Assembly: GCF_030296915.1 (NCBI RefSeq) | Contig: NZ_AP028031.1 | Location: 821,001-885,000, forward strand | DNA length: 64,000 nucleotides | Source: Anaerostipes hadrus ATCC 29173 = JCM 17467 | Lineage (GTDB): Bacteria; Bacillota; Clostridia; Lachnospirales; Lachnospiraceae | Direction: 5' to 3' | In this document: positions 34,807-43,280 of the stretch, one piece after another | Numbering within the stretch: position 1 is the first letter of the stretch | Layout of the letters: every line of letters begins with the position of its first letter | Position numbers and translations under genes: made by a program | Notes under the pieces: model-generated | Told to the model about the DNA's origin: nothing | Database searches by the model: none | Seen by the model: the letters and a program-made list of their open reading frames with translations, nothing else

Positions 34807-37800
34807 ATGCAAAAGGTAAGAAAACTGGTAACAACTATAATGATCGCAGCATTGATCACGGCGATGGAAGGAACAACAATTTTACCGTTATCACATCATG
34901 TAAAAGCAGATACGAATACTGTCTCACAAACCAGTCAGGCAGAGAATGATCTGACGAAATATAAAAAAGTCAATGGAATTGGAGATAACACGGTTCTAGG
35001 AGCAGATTTTTCCCATTATCAACTGCAAAAAAATGCGTGGAAAAAAGTCTGGAAAAATTACAAAGGAATCGAAGTTTCCAATGTGTTTGAATATGTAAGA
35101 TCACAGGGAATCAATACGATTTCTGTGAAAGTTGCAGTGAACCCAGCAAAAGATGACAGTTATTTATCATTGGAATATGCAAAAGAAACATTAAAAGAAG
35201 CAAAAAAAGCAGGATTAAAGACCAATGTGGTGTTGTTATATTCTGATAAGATAACTTACGGAAATTCACAGGAACTTCCAGGTGGCTGGAGTGTAGATAA
35301 GGCCGCGGAAGAAGCAAATAAATATACGAAAACGGTATTGGAAGAATTAAAGAGGGCAGGCGCGACTCCAACTATGGTTACGATCGGAAATGAAGTTAAC
35401 TATAACTTTCTGAATCTGAGCAGCTGGGATGGATATTGTGCGATGGCAGAGATTTCAAAGACCGTAAAAGATGCTGGAATAAAAACGGCATTCAGTTTTG
35501 CAGCACCAGAAAAGGCTTCTGATATCCAATATATTATAGAACAGCTTGGATATGCCTGTGAAAAATATGAGGGTGCAGGATATGATTATATTGGAGTAAA
35601 CATCTATCCGGATACACACAATGAAAATTATGTAAAAACATTAAAGAATACAGTAGAAGAAAAGGCAGCAGGAAAGCAGATGATCATTTCCAGTGTCAAA
35701 TGTCCATGGAAAGATTCAGAAGGAAAAGCCAGTATAACGACACAGACAAAGAGCATTTATGATTATCTTCAGGCAACGATCGATGAGAAAAATGCAGGTG
35801 GATTGATCTATAATGATGCAGATTTTGTCGGGGCATGGGACTCGTTCTTTGATGAAAATGGACAAGCAATGTCTTCACTTGCAATCTTTGCTTATGCACA
35901 GGGAAATCAGGTCGATGTAAGCACTTATAAAGATCCATGGGAATATGGTGGAGATACAGGACTTAAGAATCTAACAGCTTCTGTCAAAAAACTTAATAAT
36001 ATGTCACAAAGTTCCATTCGAGGAATGGATATTTCATCCTATACAGCACTAAAGAAAGCAGGCGTAAAATACTATGATTTTGACGGAAAAGAAACATCAT
36101 TGTTAAAAGTATTGCATGATAATGGAGTTAATTATATTCGAATCCGTATCTGGAATGATCCAACAAATGAAAAAGGAGAAACATACGGAGGTGGTGCGAA
36201 TGATGTGGCAGCTGGTCTTGAAATTGCAAAAGAAGCTGCACAGTATGATATGAAACTTCTGCTAGATTTCCACTATTCTGATTTCTGGGCGGATCCAGCA
36301 CTTCAAAAGATACCAAAAGCTTGGGAAAAAGATAAAAATGATACAGAAAAGATGAAACAAAATGTTTACGATTTTACAAAGGATACGATAAAGAAATTCC
36401 AGGAAGTTGGAGCAGATATCGGAATGGTACAAGTTGGAAATGAGATTACAAATGGAATGCTTGATATCATGCCAGATTATTCAAAGGGAGAAACTTATAA
36501 AGATACATGGGGAAATGCAAAGAATGCCAAGATTTTATGTGGATATTTAAAAGCAGGGATCAAAGCAGTCAGAGAATGCACACCAAAAGCATTAGTTACA
36601 CTGCATCTTGAAAGTATGGGTTATGGAAAATGTTCAGAAATCATGAATGCATGGGAACGAAATGGAGTGGACTATGATGTTTTCGGTAGCTCATTTTATC
36701 AATTCTGGCAAGGAAATTCCAGTAAAAATGCATTAGCTGGACTTCAGAAAATAGAAAATCTTGCCAAGTCAAGAGGAAAAATGTATGCGGTTATGGAAAC
36801 AAGTTGGCTTAACAGTTTAAAAGATGCGGATGGTACATCAAATGTCATTGGTGAAGGACATGCAAATGCAAAAGTATATTCTGATGATCCACAGGGACAG
36901 GTGGATGCATTGACGGATATGTATCAGACATTGTTATCAAATGATAATGGGCTTGGAGCTTTTTACTGGGAGGGAGCATGGATTCCGGTAAAAGCGGGAT
37001 GGACTAATTGGAAGCACAATAAGGATATGTCTGATCGTTATGGAACTGGATGGGCGGCTCAGGGAGCAAAAGGATACTATCCAGATAACAAGATGTATTA
37101 TAATGGACAACCAGCATGGGGCGGAAGCAGCTGGGATAACCAGACGTTATTTGATTCCAATGGATATCCATTACAGTCATTAAAATTCTATAAAGATTCT
37201 GTATCCAAAGGAAAAGAACAGATCATAGCATTGAAGAGCGTTGATAAAAATGGAAAAGAAGTATATCCTACCCAGTATGTCAAAGTTGAAGTAGGAAAGA
37301 CCCGCAAGATCACATTACCAAAATTCTCTGGATATTATCCAAAGAATAAAAAATATAATATGACATTAAAGGGAACACAGGAAGGTAATACAGTACAGAA
37401 AGTTGTATATACAAGAACAGCAGCAGGACCTGCGATCAGTTATAATTACCGAGTGAAAGTTACAAAGAAAAATTATAAACTTTACAAGAATTTCAAATGG
37501 AAGAAATCCAAAACAAAAGTTTATAAAAAGACATATGTAGCAAAATATAGATATGACCATAAGAATGGAAATAAATATCTTGCTCTTTATACAAAAGGTG
37601 GTAAATTTGTTGGGTACATTAATAAGAAAGCGGTAAAACGATTAGGATCAGCAACACAGCCAGAGCAAGGAAAAGCATACACTTATGGAAAACGTGTAAA
37701 GATCAAGAGTAAAAAATATAAACTATATAAGAATTTTAAATGGAAGAAATCAAAAACAAAAGTTTATAAAAAGACATATGTGGCAAAATACAGATATAAA

Positions 37801-37893
37801 CATGAAAATGGAAACAAATATCTTGCATTGTATACCAAATCAGGAAAATTCATTGGATATATCAATGCCAAAGCTGCAAAAGTTGTAAAATAA
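34807..37893 (+). CDS. Secreted GH53 arabinogalactan endo-beta-1,4-galactanase (copy 2)
   Basis: Tandem paralogue of the preceding gene, 1028 residues with the same order: signal peptide, GH53-like module with Ser in place of the nucleophile ('MIISSVKCPW'), catalytic GH53 module ('LLDFHYSDFWADP', 'VQVGNEITNG', 'METSWLNS') and two Lys/Tyr-rich repeats. CAGGAGGG lies before the ATG, and the 14-base gap suggests one transcript. Long DNA stretches are identical with copy 1 (e.g. around 35000-35070, 35580-35780 and most of the last 700 bases) while others have diverged. Confidence 0.9.
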   Translation: MQKVRKLVTTIMIAALITAMEGTTILPLSHHVKADTNTVSQTSQAENDLTKYKKVNGIGDNTVLGADFSHYQLQKNAWKKVWKNYKGIEVSNVFEYVRSQGINTISVKVAVNPAKDDSYLSLEYAKETLKEAKKAGLKTNVVLLYSDKITYGNSQELPGGWSVDKAAEEANKYTKTVLEELKRAGATPTMVTIGNEVNYNFLNLSSWDGYCAMAEISKTVKDAGIKTAFSFAAPEKASDIQYIIEQLGYACEKYEGAGYDYIGVNIYPDTHNENYVKTLKNTVEEKAAGKQMIISSVKCPWKDSEGKASITTQTKSIYDYLQATIDEKNAGGLIYNDADFVGAWDSFFDENGQAMSSLAIFAYAQGNQVDVSTYKDPWEYGGDTGLKNLTASVKKLNNMSQSSIRGMDISSYTALKKAGVKYYDFDGKETSLLKVLHDNGVNYIRIRIWNDPTNEKGETYGGGANDVAAGLEIAKEAAQYDMKLLLDFHYSDFWADPALQKIPKAWEKDKNDTEKMKQNVYDFTKDTIKKFQEVGADIGMVQVGNEITNGMLDIMPDYSKGETYKDTWGNAKNAKILCGYLKAGIKAVRECTPKALVTLHLESMGYGKCSEIMNAWERNGVDYDVFGSSFYQFWQGNSSKNALAGLQKIENLAKSRGKMYAVMETSWLNSLKDADGTSNVIGEGHANAKVYSDDPQGQVDALTDMYQTLLSNDNGLGAFYWEGAWIPVKAGWTNWKHNKDMSDRYGTGWAAQGAKGYYPDNKMYYNGQPAWGGSSWDNQTLFDSNGYPLQSLKFYKDSVSKGKEQIIALKSVDKNGKEVYPTQYVKVEVGKTRKITLPKFSGYYPKNKKYNMTLKGTQEGNTVQKVVYTRTAAGPAISYNYRVKVTKKNYKLYKNFKWKKSKTKVYKKTYVAKYRYDHKNGNKYLALYTKGGKFVGYINKKAVKRLGSATQPEQGKAYTYGKRVKIKSKKYKLYKNFKWKKSKTKVYKKTYVAKYRYKHENGNKYLALYTKSGKFIGYINAKAAKVVK

Positions 37894-37901
37894 TTTAGGT
37901 G

Positions 37902-37941
37902 AAAAAATAGAATTCTGTCGATGCAGGATTCTATTTTTTTT
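37902..37941 (+). terminator. Terminator of the galactanase pair
   Basis: AAAAAATAGAAT-CTG / CAG-ATTCTATTTTTT stem followed by a T run. Confidence 0.85.
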
Positions 37942-37963
37942 AAAAATGACAATAAATAAAGTA

Positions 37964-37992
37964 TTGACATTAAAAGTTGGTAGTACCATAAT
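37964..37992 (+). promoter_or_regulatory. Promoter of the lrgAB operon
   Basis: TTGACA (37964-37969) and CATAAT (37987-37992), 17 bases apart. Confidence 0.6.
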
Positions 37993-38038
37993 ATTGTATA
38001 CAAGAAAAAAGACTTAATATGAAAAACTGGAGGAGTGT

Positions 38039-38398
38039 ATGAAATTTCTTAGACAATTTATGATTATTTTACTACTCTCTTTTTTGGGAGAAGTGCTTAA
38101 GATGTTCATACCATTGCCAATTCCGGCAAGTGTGTATGGACTGGTGTTAATGTTGTTATGTCTGGTGACTGGTATTTTGAAGACGAGTCAAGTTAAAGAG
38201 GCAGCATTTTTTCTGATTGAGATCATGCCCGTTATGTTTATTCCAGCAGCAGCTGGATTAATTGATTCGTGGAAAGTTTTACAGCCATTATTACTGCCAA
38301 TACTAGTCATAACTGTAGTGATCACAATATTTGTTATGGTAGTCACAGGAAAAATAGCACAAATGATAGCACAGAAGAGAGGAATCAAAAATGAATGA
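38039..38398 (+). CDS. lrgA: CidA/LrgA family membrane protein
   Basis: Small membrane protein (119 residues, about four segments) with the family motif 'GEVLKMFIPLPIPASVYGLVLML'. Together with LrgB it was described as holin/antiholin-like; homologues act in pyruvate (PftAB) or glycolate transport. It overlaps lrgB by 8 bases. No LytSR system is visible nearby. Confidence 0.93.
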   Translation: MKFLRQFMIILLLSFLGEVLKMFIPLPIPASVYGLVLMLLCLVTGILKTSQVKEAAFFLIEIMPVMFIPAAAGLIDSWKVLQPLLLPILVITVVITIFVMVVTGKIAQMIAQKRGIKNE

Positions 38399-39083
38399 AA
38401 TGTTCAGACAATCATTGTTTGCAGGAGTAACGATCAGTTTGATCGCATATGAGATCGGACTATTTTTAAAGAGAAAGCTGGGATTAGCAATATTAAATCC
38501 ATTATTAGTATCTATAGTTATTGTGATCCTGGCATTGAAAGTATTTGGAATCAGTTATGAAGTATATAACGCAAGTGCGAAATACATATCTTATTTGTTG
38601 ACGCCAGCAACAGTGTGTCTTGCTGTACCTCTATATGAGCAGTTAGAATTACTAAAGAAAAATAAGGTTGCAGTTGTTTGTGGGATATTATCAGGAACAT
38701 TAGCAAGTTTAACAGGAATTTTTGTTCTTTGTATGTTATTTGGATTCAACCACCAACAGTATGTAACAATGCTTCCTAAATCGATCACAACAGCGATCGG
38801 AATTGGAATATCAGAAGAATTAGGTGGAATCGTGACAATTACAGTTGCAGTGATCATTATTACTGGAATTCTTGGAAATGTGATCGCAGATACAGTATTT
38901 CATATCTTTAAAATAAAAAATCCATTGGCAAAAGGTCTGGCACTTGGAACAGCATCTCATGCGATCGGAACAGCAAGAGCAATTGAGATGGGACCAGTCG
39001 AAGGTGCAATGAGCAGTCTGGCAGTAGCAGTAGCAGGACTTTTGACTGTTGTATTTGTATCAGGATTTGCTCAGCTTATTTAA
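38391..39083 (+). CDS. lrgB: CidB/LrgB family membrane protein
   Basis: Partner of LrgA, 230 residues and about seven membrane segments. Family motifs are 'NPLLVSIVIVI', 'ATVCLAVPLYEQ', 'LPKSITTAIGIGISEELGG' and 'GTASHAIGTARAIEMG', all conserved. GGAATC is the only ribosome-site-like sequence before the ATG, so translation is probably coupled to lrgA. Confidence 0.95.
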   Translation: MNEMFRQSLFAGVTISLIAYEIGLFLKRKLGLAILNPLLVSIVIVILALKVFGISYEVYNASAKYISYLLTPATVCLAVPLYEQLELLKKNKVAVVCGILSGTLASLTGIFVLCMLFGFNHQQYVTMLPKSITTAIGIGISEELGGIVTITVAVIIITGILGNVIADTVFHIFKIKNPLAKGLALGTASHAIGTARAIEMGPVEGAMSSLAVAVAGLLTVVFVSGFAQLI

Positions 39084-39100
39084 AATAGGAGGAAGAAATC

Positions 39101-39685
39101 ATGGCAGATGAGAAAATGATCATCACGATCGGAAGAGAACATGGAACAATGGGAGATAAAGTCGCAGAAAAAATTCGAAGACAATTTGAACTGCCACTTT
39201 ATGACAAGGCACATCTTCTAAGAGTAGTAGAAGGAACAGATGATTATGATGAATTAAATGCATTTTTTAATGACAGAAAAGTAAACAGTCTGTTATATGC
39301 AATTGCAATGAGTGAAAATGTGAGTTCTAATGAGGTACCTTTCGGGATTATCAAAAAGATTATTGGTAATACGGGAGGCGTCGTGATGGATAGCTGTGGA
39401 AATTATCTTTTCAGGGAACGTCCGAATACAGTAAGAATTTTTATGCATGCAGATAAGAACATTCGAATTAAAAATCTTATGAAATATCTTGGAATAAGCA
39501 AAGAACAAGCTGAAAAAGAAATAGAAACAGAAGATTCAAAACGTTATGAATTTCATAAATATTACACAAATGAAATATGGGGAATGTCCAATGGATATGA
39601 ATTATGTCTGGACGAAGGAATCCTTGGAATCGATGGATGTGTAAAAATGATTTTGGACTATCTGAAAATAAGAAATTTAATTTAA
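39101..39685 (+). CDS. Cytidylate kinase-like family protein
   Basis: Cytoplasmic P-loop-type protein of 194 residues. 'ITIGREHGTMGDKVAEKI' replaces the usual 'ISREFGSGGREIA' of the family, so the phosphate loop is atypical. 'PLYDKAHL' and 'RIFMHADKNIRI' follow the family pattern. Such genes are common in Lachnospiraceae, often next to transporters, with unknown substrate. GGAGGAAG precedes the ATG; it is third in the lrgAB operon. Confidence 0.75.
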   Translation: MADEKMIITIGREHGTMGDKVAEKIRRQFELPLYDKAHLLRVVEGTDDYDELNAFFNDRKVNSLLYAIAMSENVSSNEVPFGIIKKIIGNTGGVVMDSCGNYLFRERPNTVRIFMHADKNIRIKNLMKYLGISKEQAEKEIETEDSKRYEFHKYYTNEIWGMSNGYELCLDEGILGIDGCVKMILDYLKIRNLI

Positions 39686-39693
39686 AAAAGTTC

Positions 39694-39721
39694 TTGACAT
39701 TACAAAAATAATATGTATAAT
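39694..39721 (+). promoter_or_regulatory. tRNA-Glu promoter
   Basis: TTGACA (39694-39699) and TATAAT (39716-39721), 16 bases apart. A GAGGTGGT / ACCACCTC hairpin lies in the transcribed leader at 39727-39750. Confidence 0.8.
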
Positions 39722-39762
39722 AGATAGAGGTGGTTGCAACAGACCACCTCGAATATAAATCT

Positions 39763-39834
39763 GGCTCCATGGTCAAGCGGTTAAGACGCGACCCTCTCAA
39801 GGTCGAATCACGAGTTCGATTCTCGTTGGAGTCA
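39763..39834 (+). tRNA. tRNA-Glu (CTC)
   Basis: Acceptor GGCTCCA / TGGAGTC, anticodon arm CGACC-CTCTCAA-GGTCG with anticodon CTC, T-loop AGTTCGATTCT, discriminator A. No CCA is encoded. Confidence 0.9.
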
Positions 39835-39835
39835 T

Positions 39836-39876
39836 AAGCTACAAACTTCGTATTTATGCGGTTTGTAGCTTTTTTA
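39836..39876 (+). terminator. Terminator of tRNA-Glu
   Basis: AAGCTACAAAC / GTTTGTAGCTT stem followed by a T-rich tract. Confidence 0.85.
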
Positions 39877-39959
39877 TTTTGTTTATATTTGAATTGGTTA
39901 AAGAAAAGGGTTAAAGTTTTTGAAATATTAAATCTGGAATAAAAATATAACGATCAAGA

Positions 39960-40065
39960 AATAAAAAATCCCCCTGGCATATAAAATGCCAAAGAGGATT
40001 CAAACAAATGTCAAAGTGCTGATTAAAGCACAAAGATATTATATCACACAAAAAACAAAATGCAA
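39960..40065 (-). ncRNA. Candidate small RNA on the minus strand, with own promoter and terminator
   Basis: Reading the minus strand there is TTGCAT (40065-40060), a 16-base spacer and TATAAT (40043-40038). The predicted transcript of about 70 bases (from about 40031) first forms a small GTGCT / AGCAC hairpin, then ends in a hairpin with TGGCAT / ATGCCA and outer AATCC / GGATT pairing, followed by T6 at 39963-39968. No plausible coding frame. It lies divergent to the thiS promoter, between tRNA-Glu and thiS. Function unknown. Confidence 0.5.
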
Positions 40066-40072
40066 TAATCAC

Positions 40073-40099
40073 TTGACAAAAAAATATCAATATGATAAT
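40073..40099 (+). promoter_or_regulatory. Promoter of thiSGH
   Basis: TTGACA (40073-40078) and GATAAT (40094-40099; overlapping TATGAT), 15 bases apart. Transcription would start just before the leader hairpin. Confidence 0.6.
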
Positions 40100-40107
40100 C
40101 TACAACA

Positions 40108-40183
40108 AGAGTGAATCTGAACTATCGGGTCCACGAAGGGGCACACCACCTCGGGTGTGATGCTTCTTTGTGGACCCTTTTTT
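40108..40183 (+). promoter_or_regulatory. thiS leader with attenuator-like hairpin
   Basis: GGGTCCAC / GTGGACCC (40127-40134 with 40170-40177), continued by AAG / CTT and an inner CACACC / GGTGTG stem, is followed by T6: a complete intrinsic terminator 45 bases before thiS. The TPP riboswitch consensus (CTGAGA and the CTGGATAAT box) is absent. Either another RNA switch controls read-through or this is an unrelated terminated leader. Confidence 0.6.
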
Positions 40184-40228
40184 GTTCCTTTTAAAGATAA
40201 AAGGAAAGTCAGTCAAGGAGGAAAGCAG

Positions 40229-40423
40229 ATGAGATTAAATGGAGAGACAAAAACATTAAAAGACCCTGTCGCATTATCTGATTTCTTAACACAGGAAGGA
40301 TTTTCAGATAAGAGAATCGCAGTGGAAAGAAATGGAGAAATCGTTCCTAAAGGGGAATATGCGAATGTGATCTTAAGTGACAGTGACACATTAGAGATCG
40401 TAGCCTTTGTCGGTGGCGGATGA
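40229..40423 (+). CDS. thiS: Sulfur carrier protein ThiS
   Basis: Ubiquitin-like sulfur carrier for the thiazole of thiamine, 64 residues ending in the required Gly-Gly ('AFVGGG'). ATG 40229 follows AAGGAGG; the frame upstream to 40157 crosses the terminator hairpin and is not coding. The activating ThiF is not encoded in this window. Confidence 0.94.
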   Translation: MRLNGETKTLKDPVALSDFLTQEGFSDKRIAVERNGEIVPKGEYANVILSDSDTLEIVAFVGGG

Positions 40424-40481
40424 TCTGAAGATAACAGGTACAAAGAGATAAGAAAATTATGCATATATAAAGGAGAATAAC

Positions 40482-41252
40482 ATGAAACAGGACAAGTTAA
40501 TCATCGGTGGACATGAATTTGATTCAAGATTTATCTTAGGATCAGGAAAATATTCCTTAGATCTGATCAATGCAGCAGTGCAGAATGCAGGAGCACAGAT
40601 CATTACATTAGCACTTCGAAGAACGAACACAAATGATACAGCTAATATTCTTGATTATATTCCAGAAGGTGTCACACTTCTTCCAAATACATCTGGAGCA
40701 AGAAATGCAGAAGAAGCAGTTCGTATTGCAAGACTTGCAAGAGAAGTAGGATGCGGGGATTTCGTTAAGATTGAAGTTATTCATGATTCTAAATATCTGC
40801 TTCCAGATAACTATGAAACGATCAAGGCAACAGAAATCCTTGCCAAAGAAGGATTTGTTGTTATGCCATATATGTATCCAGACTTAAATGCAGCCAGAGA
40901 TCTTGTAAATGCTGGGGCAGCTGCAGTTATGCCTCTTGGGTCTCCAATTGGATCTAACAAAGGAATCTGTACGAAAGACTTTATCCAGATTTTGATCGAT
41001 GAGATCGATCTTCCGATCATCGTAGATGCAGGAATCGGAAAACCATCTCAGGCATGTGAAGCAATGGAAATGGGTGCAGCTGCAGTGATGGCGAATACAG
41101 CAATCGCAACTGCAGGTGATATTCCAGCCATGGCAGAAGCATTTAAGAAAGCAATTGAGGCAGGAAGAAGCGCATATCTGGCAGGACTTGGAAGAGTCAT
41201 TGAAAAAGGTTCTAGCGCATCATCACCATTAACAGGATTTTTGGAGGATTAA
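40482..41252 (+). CDS. thiG: Thiazole synthase ThiG
   Basis: Forms the thiazole phosphate from DXP, ThiS-thiocarboxylate and dehydroglycine. 256-residue barrel with 'FILGSGKYS', 'ALRRTNTND', 'FVKIEVIHD' (imine Lys) and '[20 protein letters not shown]'. AAAGGAG precedes the ATG. thiH follows by 2 bases. Confidence 0.97.
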   Translation: MKQDKLIIGGHEFDSRFILGSGKYSLDLINAAVQNAGAQIITLALRRTNTNDTANILDYIPEGVTLLPNTSGARNAEEAVRIARLAREVGCGDFVKIEVIHDSKYLLPDNYETIKATEILAKEGFVVMPYMYPDLNAARDLVNAGAAAVMPLGSPIGSNKGICTKDFIQILIDEIDLPIIVDAGIGKPSQACEAMEMGAAAVMANTAIATAGDIPAMAEAFKKAIEAGRSAYLAGLGRVIEKGSSASSPLTGFLED

Positions 41253-41254
41253 TC

Positions 41255-42421
41255 ATGAGTGTAAGAATTGATGAGAATACAGATCATATGAAATATACGG
41301 ATGACATGGAAGCGATTGATTCAGATATCATGGACCGTGTCATCGCAGAGATGAACAGCTATGATGCAGACATTTATACAGCAAAAGATGTCAAAGAAGC
41401 ATTGGCAGCAGAAACTTGTTCTGTTGATAATTTCAAAGCTTTATTATCGCCAGCGGCATTGCCGTTTTTGGAAGAAATCGCACAGAAAGCACAGAAAGAG
41501 ACAAGAAAACATTTTGGAAACTCTGTAGCGATCTTTACTCCGTTATATATTGCAAACTACTGTGAAAATTATTGTGTTTACTGTGGATTTAATTGCCACA
41601 ACAAGATCAAACGTGCACAGCTTAATGCAGAAGAGATTGAAAAAGAAATGCAGGCGATCGCAGAGACAGGATTGGAAGAAGTTTTGATCCTGACTGGAGA
41701 AAGTCCAAACAAATCAAGTGTTGAATATATCGGAGAAGCATGTAAGATCGCGAAGAAATATTTTAAACTGATCGGTCTTGAAGTATATCCAATGGATTCT
41801 AAAGATTATGCATATCTGCATGAATGTGGGGCAGATTTTGTTACAGTCTTCCAGGAAACATATAATTCAGACAAATATAAGACACTGCATTTGGGTGGAA
41901 GAAAGAGAATCTTCCCATACCGTCTCAATGCTCAGGAACGCGCGATCATGGGTGGAATGAGAGGTGTCGGATTTGCTGCTCTCTTAGGATTGGATGATTT
42001 TAGAAAAGATGCACTGGCAACAGGAATGCATGCATATCTTTTACAGAAAAAATATCCACATGCAGAAATCGCATTTTCATGTCCTAGATTACGTCCGATC
42101 ATTAATAACGATAAGATCAATCCAAAAGATGTTCATGAACCACAGCTTCTACAGATCATTTGTGCATATCGAATCTTTATGCCATTTGCAAGTATTACGA
42201 TCTCAACACGTGAATGTGAAAGATTCCGTGACAACATCATTCAGATCGCAGCGACGAAGATTTCAGCAGGAGTAAATGTTGGAATCGGTGGACACAGTCA
42301 GGAAGAAGAAAAAGGTGATGAACAGTTCGAAATCAGTGATGGAAGATCAGTTGATGAGATTTATCAAATGATCGAGGACAATGGCATGCAGCCAGTTATG
42401 ACAGATTATATTTATGTATAA
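41255..42421 (+). CDS. thiH: 2-iminoacetate synthase ThiH (radical SAM)
   Basis: Oxygen-sensitive radical SAM tyrosine lyase supplying dehydroglycine to ThiG, as expected in an anaerobe. 388 residues with the CxxxCxxC cluster motif in 'YCENYCVYCGF' near 104-114 and the ThiH C-terminal domain. GGAGG precedes the ATG. Last gene of the thiSGH operon, followed by a terminator. Confidence 0.97.
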   Translation: MSVRIDENTDHMKYTDDMEAIDSDIMDRVIAEMNSYDADIYTAKDVKEALAAETCSVDNFKALLSPAALPFLEEIAQKAQKETRKHFGNSVAIFTPLYIANYCENYCVYCGFNCHNKIKRAQLNAEEIEKEMQAIAETGLEEVLILTGESPNKSSVEYIGEACKIAKKYFKLIGLEVYPMDSKDYAYLHECGADFVTVFQETYNSDKYKTLHLGGRKRIFPYRLNAQERAIMGGMRGVGFAALLGLDDFRKDALATGMHAYLLQKKYPHAEIAFSCPRLRPIINNDKINPKDVHEPQLLQIICAYRIFMPFASITISTRECERFRDNIIQIAATKISAGVNVGIGGHSQEEEKGDEQFEISDGRSVDEIYQMIEDNGMQPVMTDYIYV

Positions 42422-42448
42422 GAAAACAAAAAAGTATATAGTATACAC

Positions 42449-42484
42449 AATCCCGGATCAAAATAAAAGATCCGGGATTTTTTA
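42449..42484 (+). terminator. Terminator of thiSGH
   Basis: AATCCCGGATC / GATCCGGGATT stem and T run. Confidence 0.9.
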
Positions 42485-42623
42485 TCCTAGGAAAATCCGA
42501 TGGAATCCCCTATGTAATAAAAAGCTCGCCGCTCCTAAAAAGAAGAATATAGAGAAAGATCAAGGATTTTTAACATAATATAGCTTGTAGATACTTGGCT
42601 CAGTAGAGCCATTGAGCAAGAAG

Positions 42624-42656
42624 CCACCACTTCAAAATCAGGGATTTAAGTGGTGG
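42624..42656. repeat. Short inverted repeat at the 5' edge of the lacG remnant
   Basis: CCACCACTT (42624-42632) and AAGTGGTGG (42648-42656) are perfectly complementary around 15 bases. The right arm also reads as lacG-like sequence (Lys-Trp-Trp), so the repeat may be the scar of the event that removed the gene's 5' end, possibly an IS200/IS605-type end, or chance. Confidence 0.35.
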
Positions 42657-43258
42657 GAGCATGTCACCGAGATCTGGGCGGTTGCAACCAATATATATAT
42701 TGAAGGAACCTTCCCGAATGGTGTACAATATGATATGGCAAGTGCGATCCAGTTAATGCACAATATGATGGTGGCTCATGCAAAAGCTGTTATTGCATAC
42801 AAAGAAGCAGGCTATGAAGGAAGATAGGTATCGTTCATTCGTTAGAAAGTAAATATCCTTATGATGAAACGAAAGACGAAGATGTTAAAGCGGCAAAAAA
42901 TGAAGATGTATTAAATAATCAGTGCTTGTTAGATGCAACATTCCTTGGGAAATACAGGGATGAAACAATGGAGATCATCAATCGTTTGGTAGAGTTAAAC
43001 AACGGAAGCTTTCATGCAAGCAAAGATGATATGGAGATCTTAAAAGAAGCTGCATCTTACAATGATTATCTTGGAATCAACTATTACCAGAGCCGTTTTA
43101 TCAGATATTATGATGGGGAAAATGATATATTTCATAATGGAACAGGAGAAAAAGGTACTTCAAGATTCTGCTTAAAAGGTGTCGGAGAATGTATGGATAA
43201 AGAAGGAATTCCAAAGACAGACTGGTATCGCGAAGTAAGCAAGACAAAAGAACTGTAA
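42640..43258 (+). pseudogene. Remnant of a 6-phospho-beta-galactosidase (GH1, LacG-like)
   Basis: Translated in two frames the region matches the middle of LacG: 'VATNIYIEGTFPNGVQYDMA', 'IQLMHNMMVAHAKAVIAYKE', then after one missing base near 42823-42828 'IGIVHSLESKYPYDETKDED', 'LLDATFLGKYRDETMEIINR', 'YLGINYYQSRFIRYYDGEND' and 'GEKGTSRFCLKGVG'. About 150 N-terminal residues and the C-terminal third with the GH1 nucleophile are missing, and the usual NE acid/base pair reads TE. Clearly non-functional. Confidence 0.85.
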
Positions 43259-43280
43259 AATTGCAATGGAGGAATGAGAA

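Noticed and set aside
40108..40228. TPP riboswitch upstream of thiS
   Set aside because: The hallmark CTGAGA and CTGGATAAT boxes are absent; only a terminator-like compound hairpin is present.
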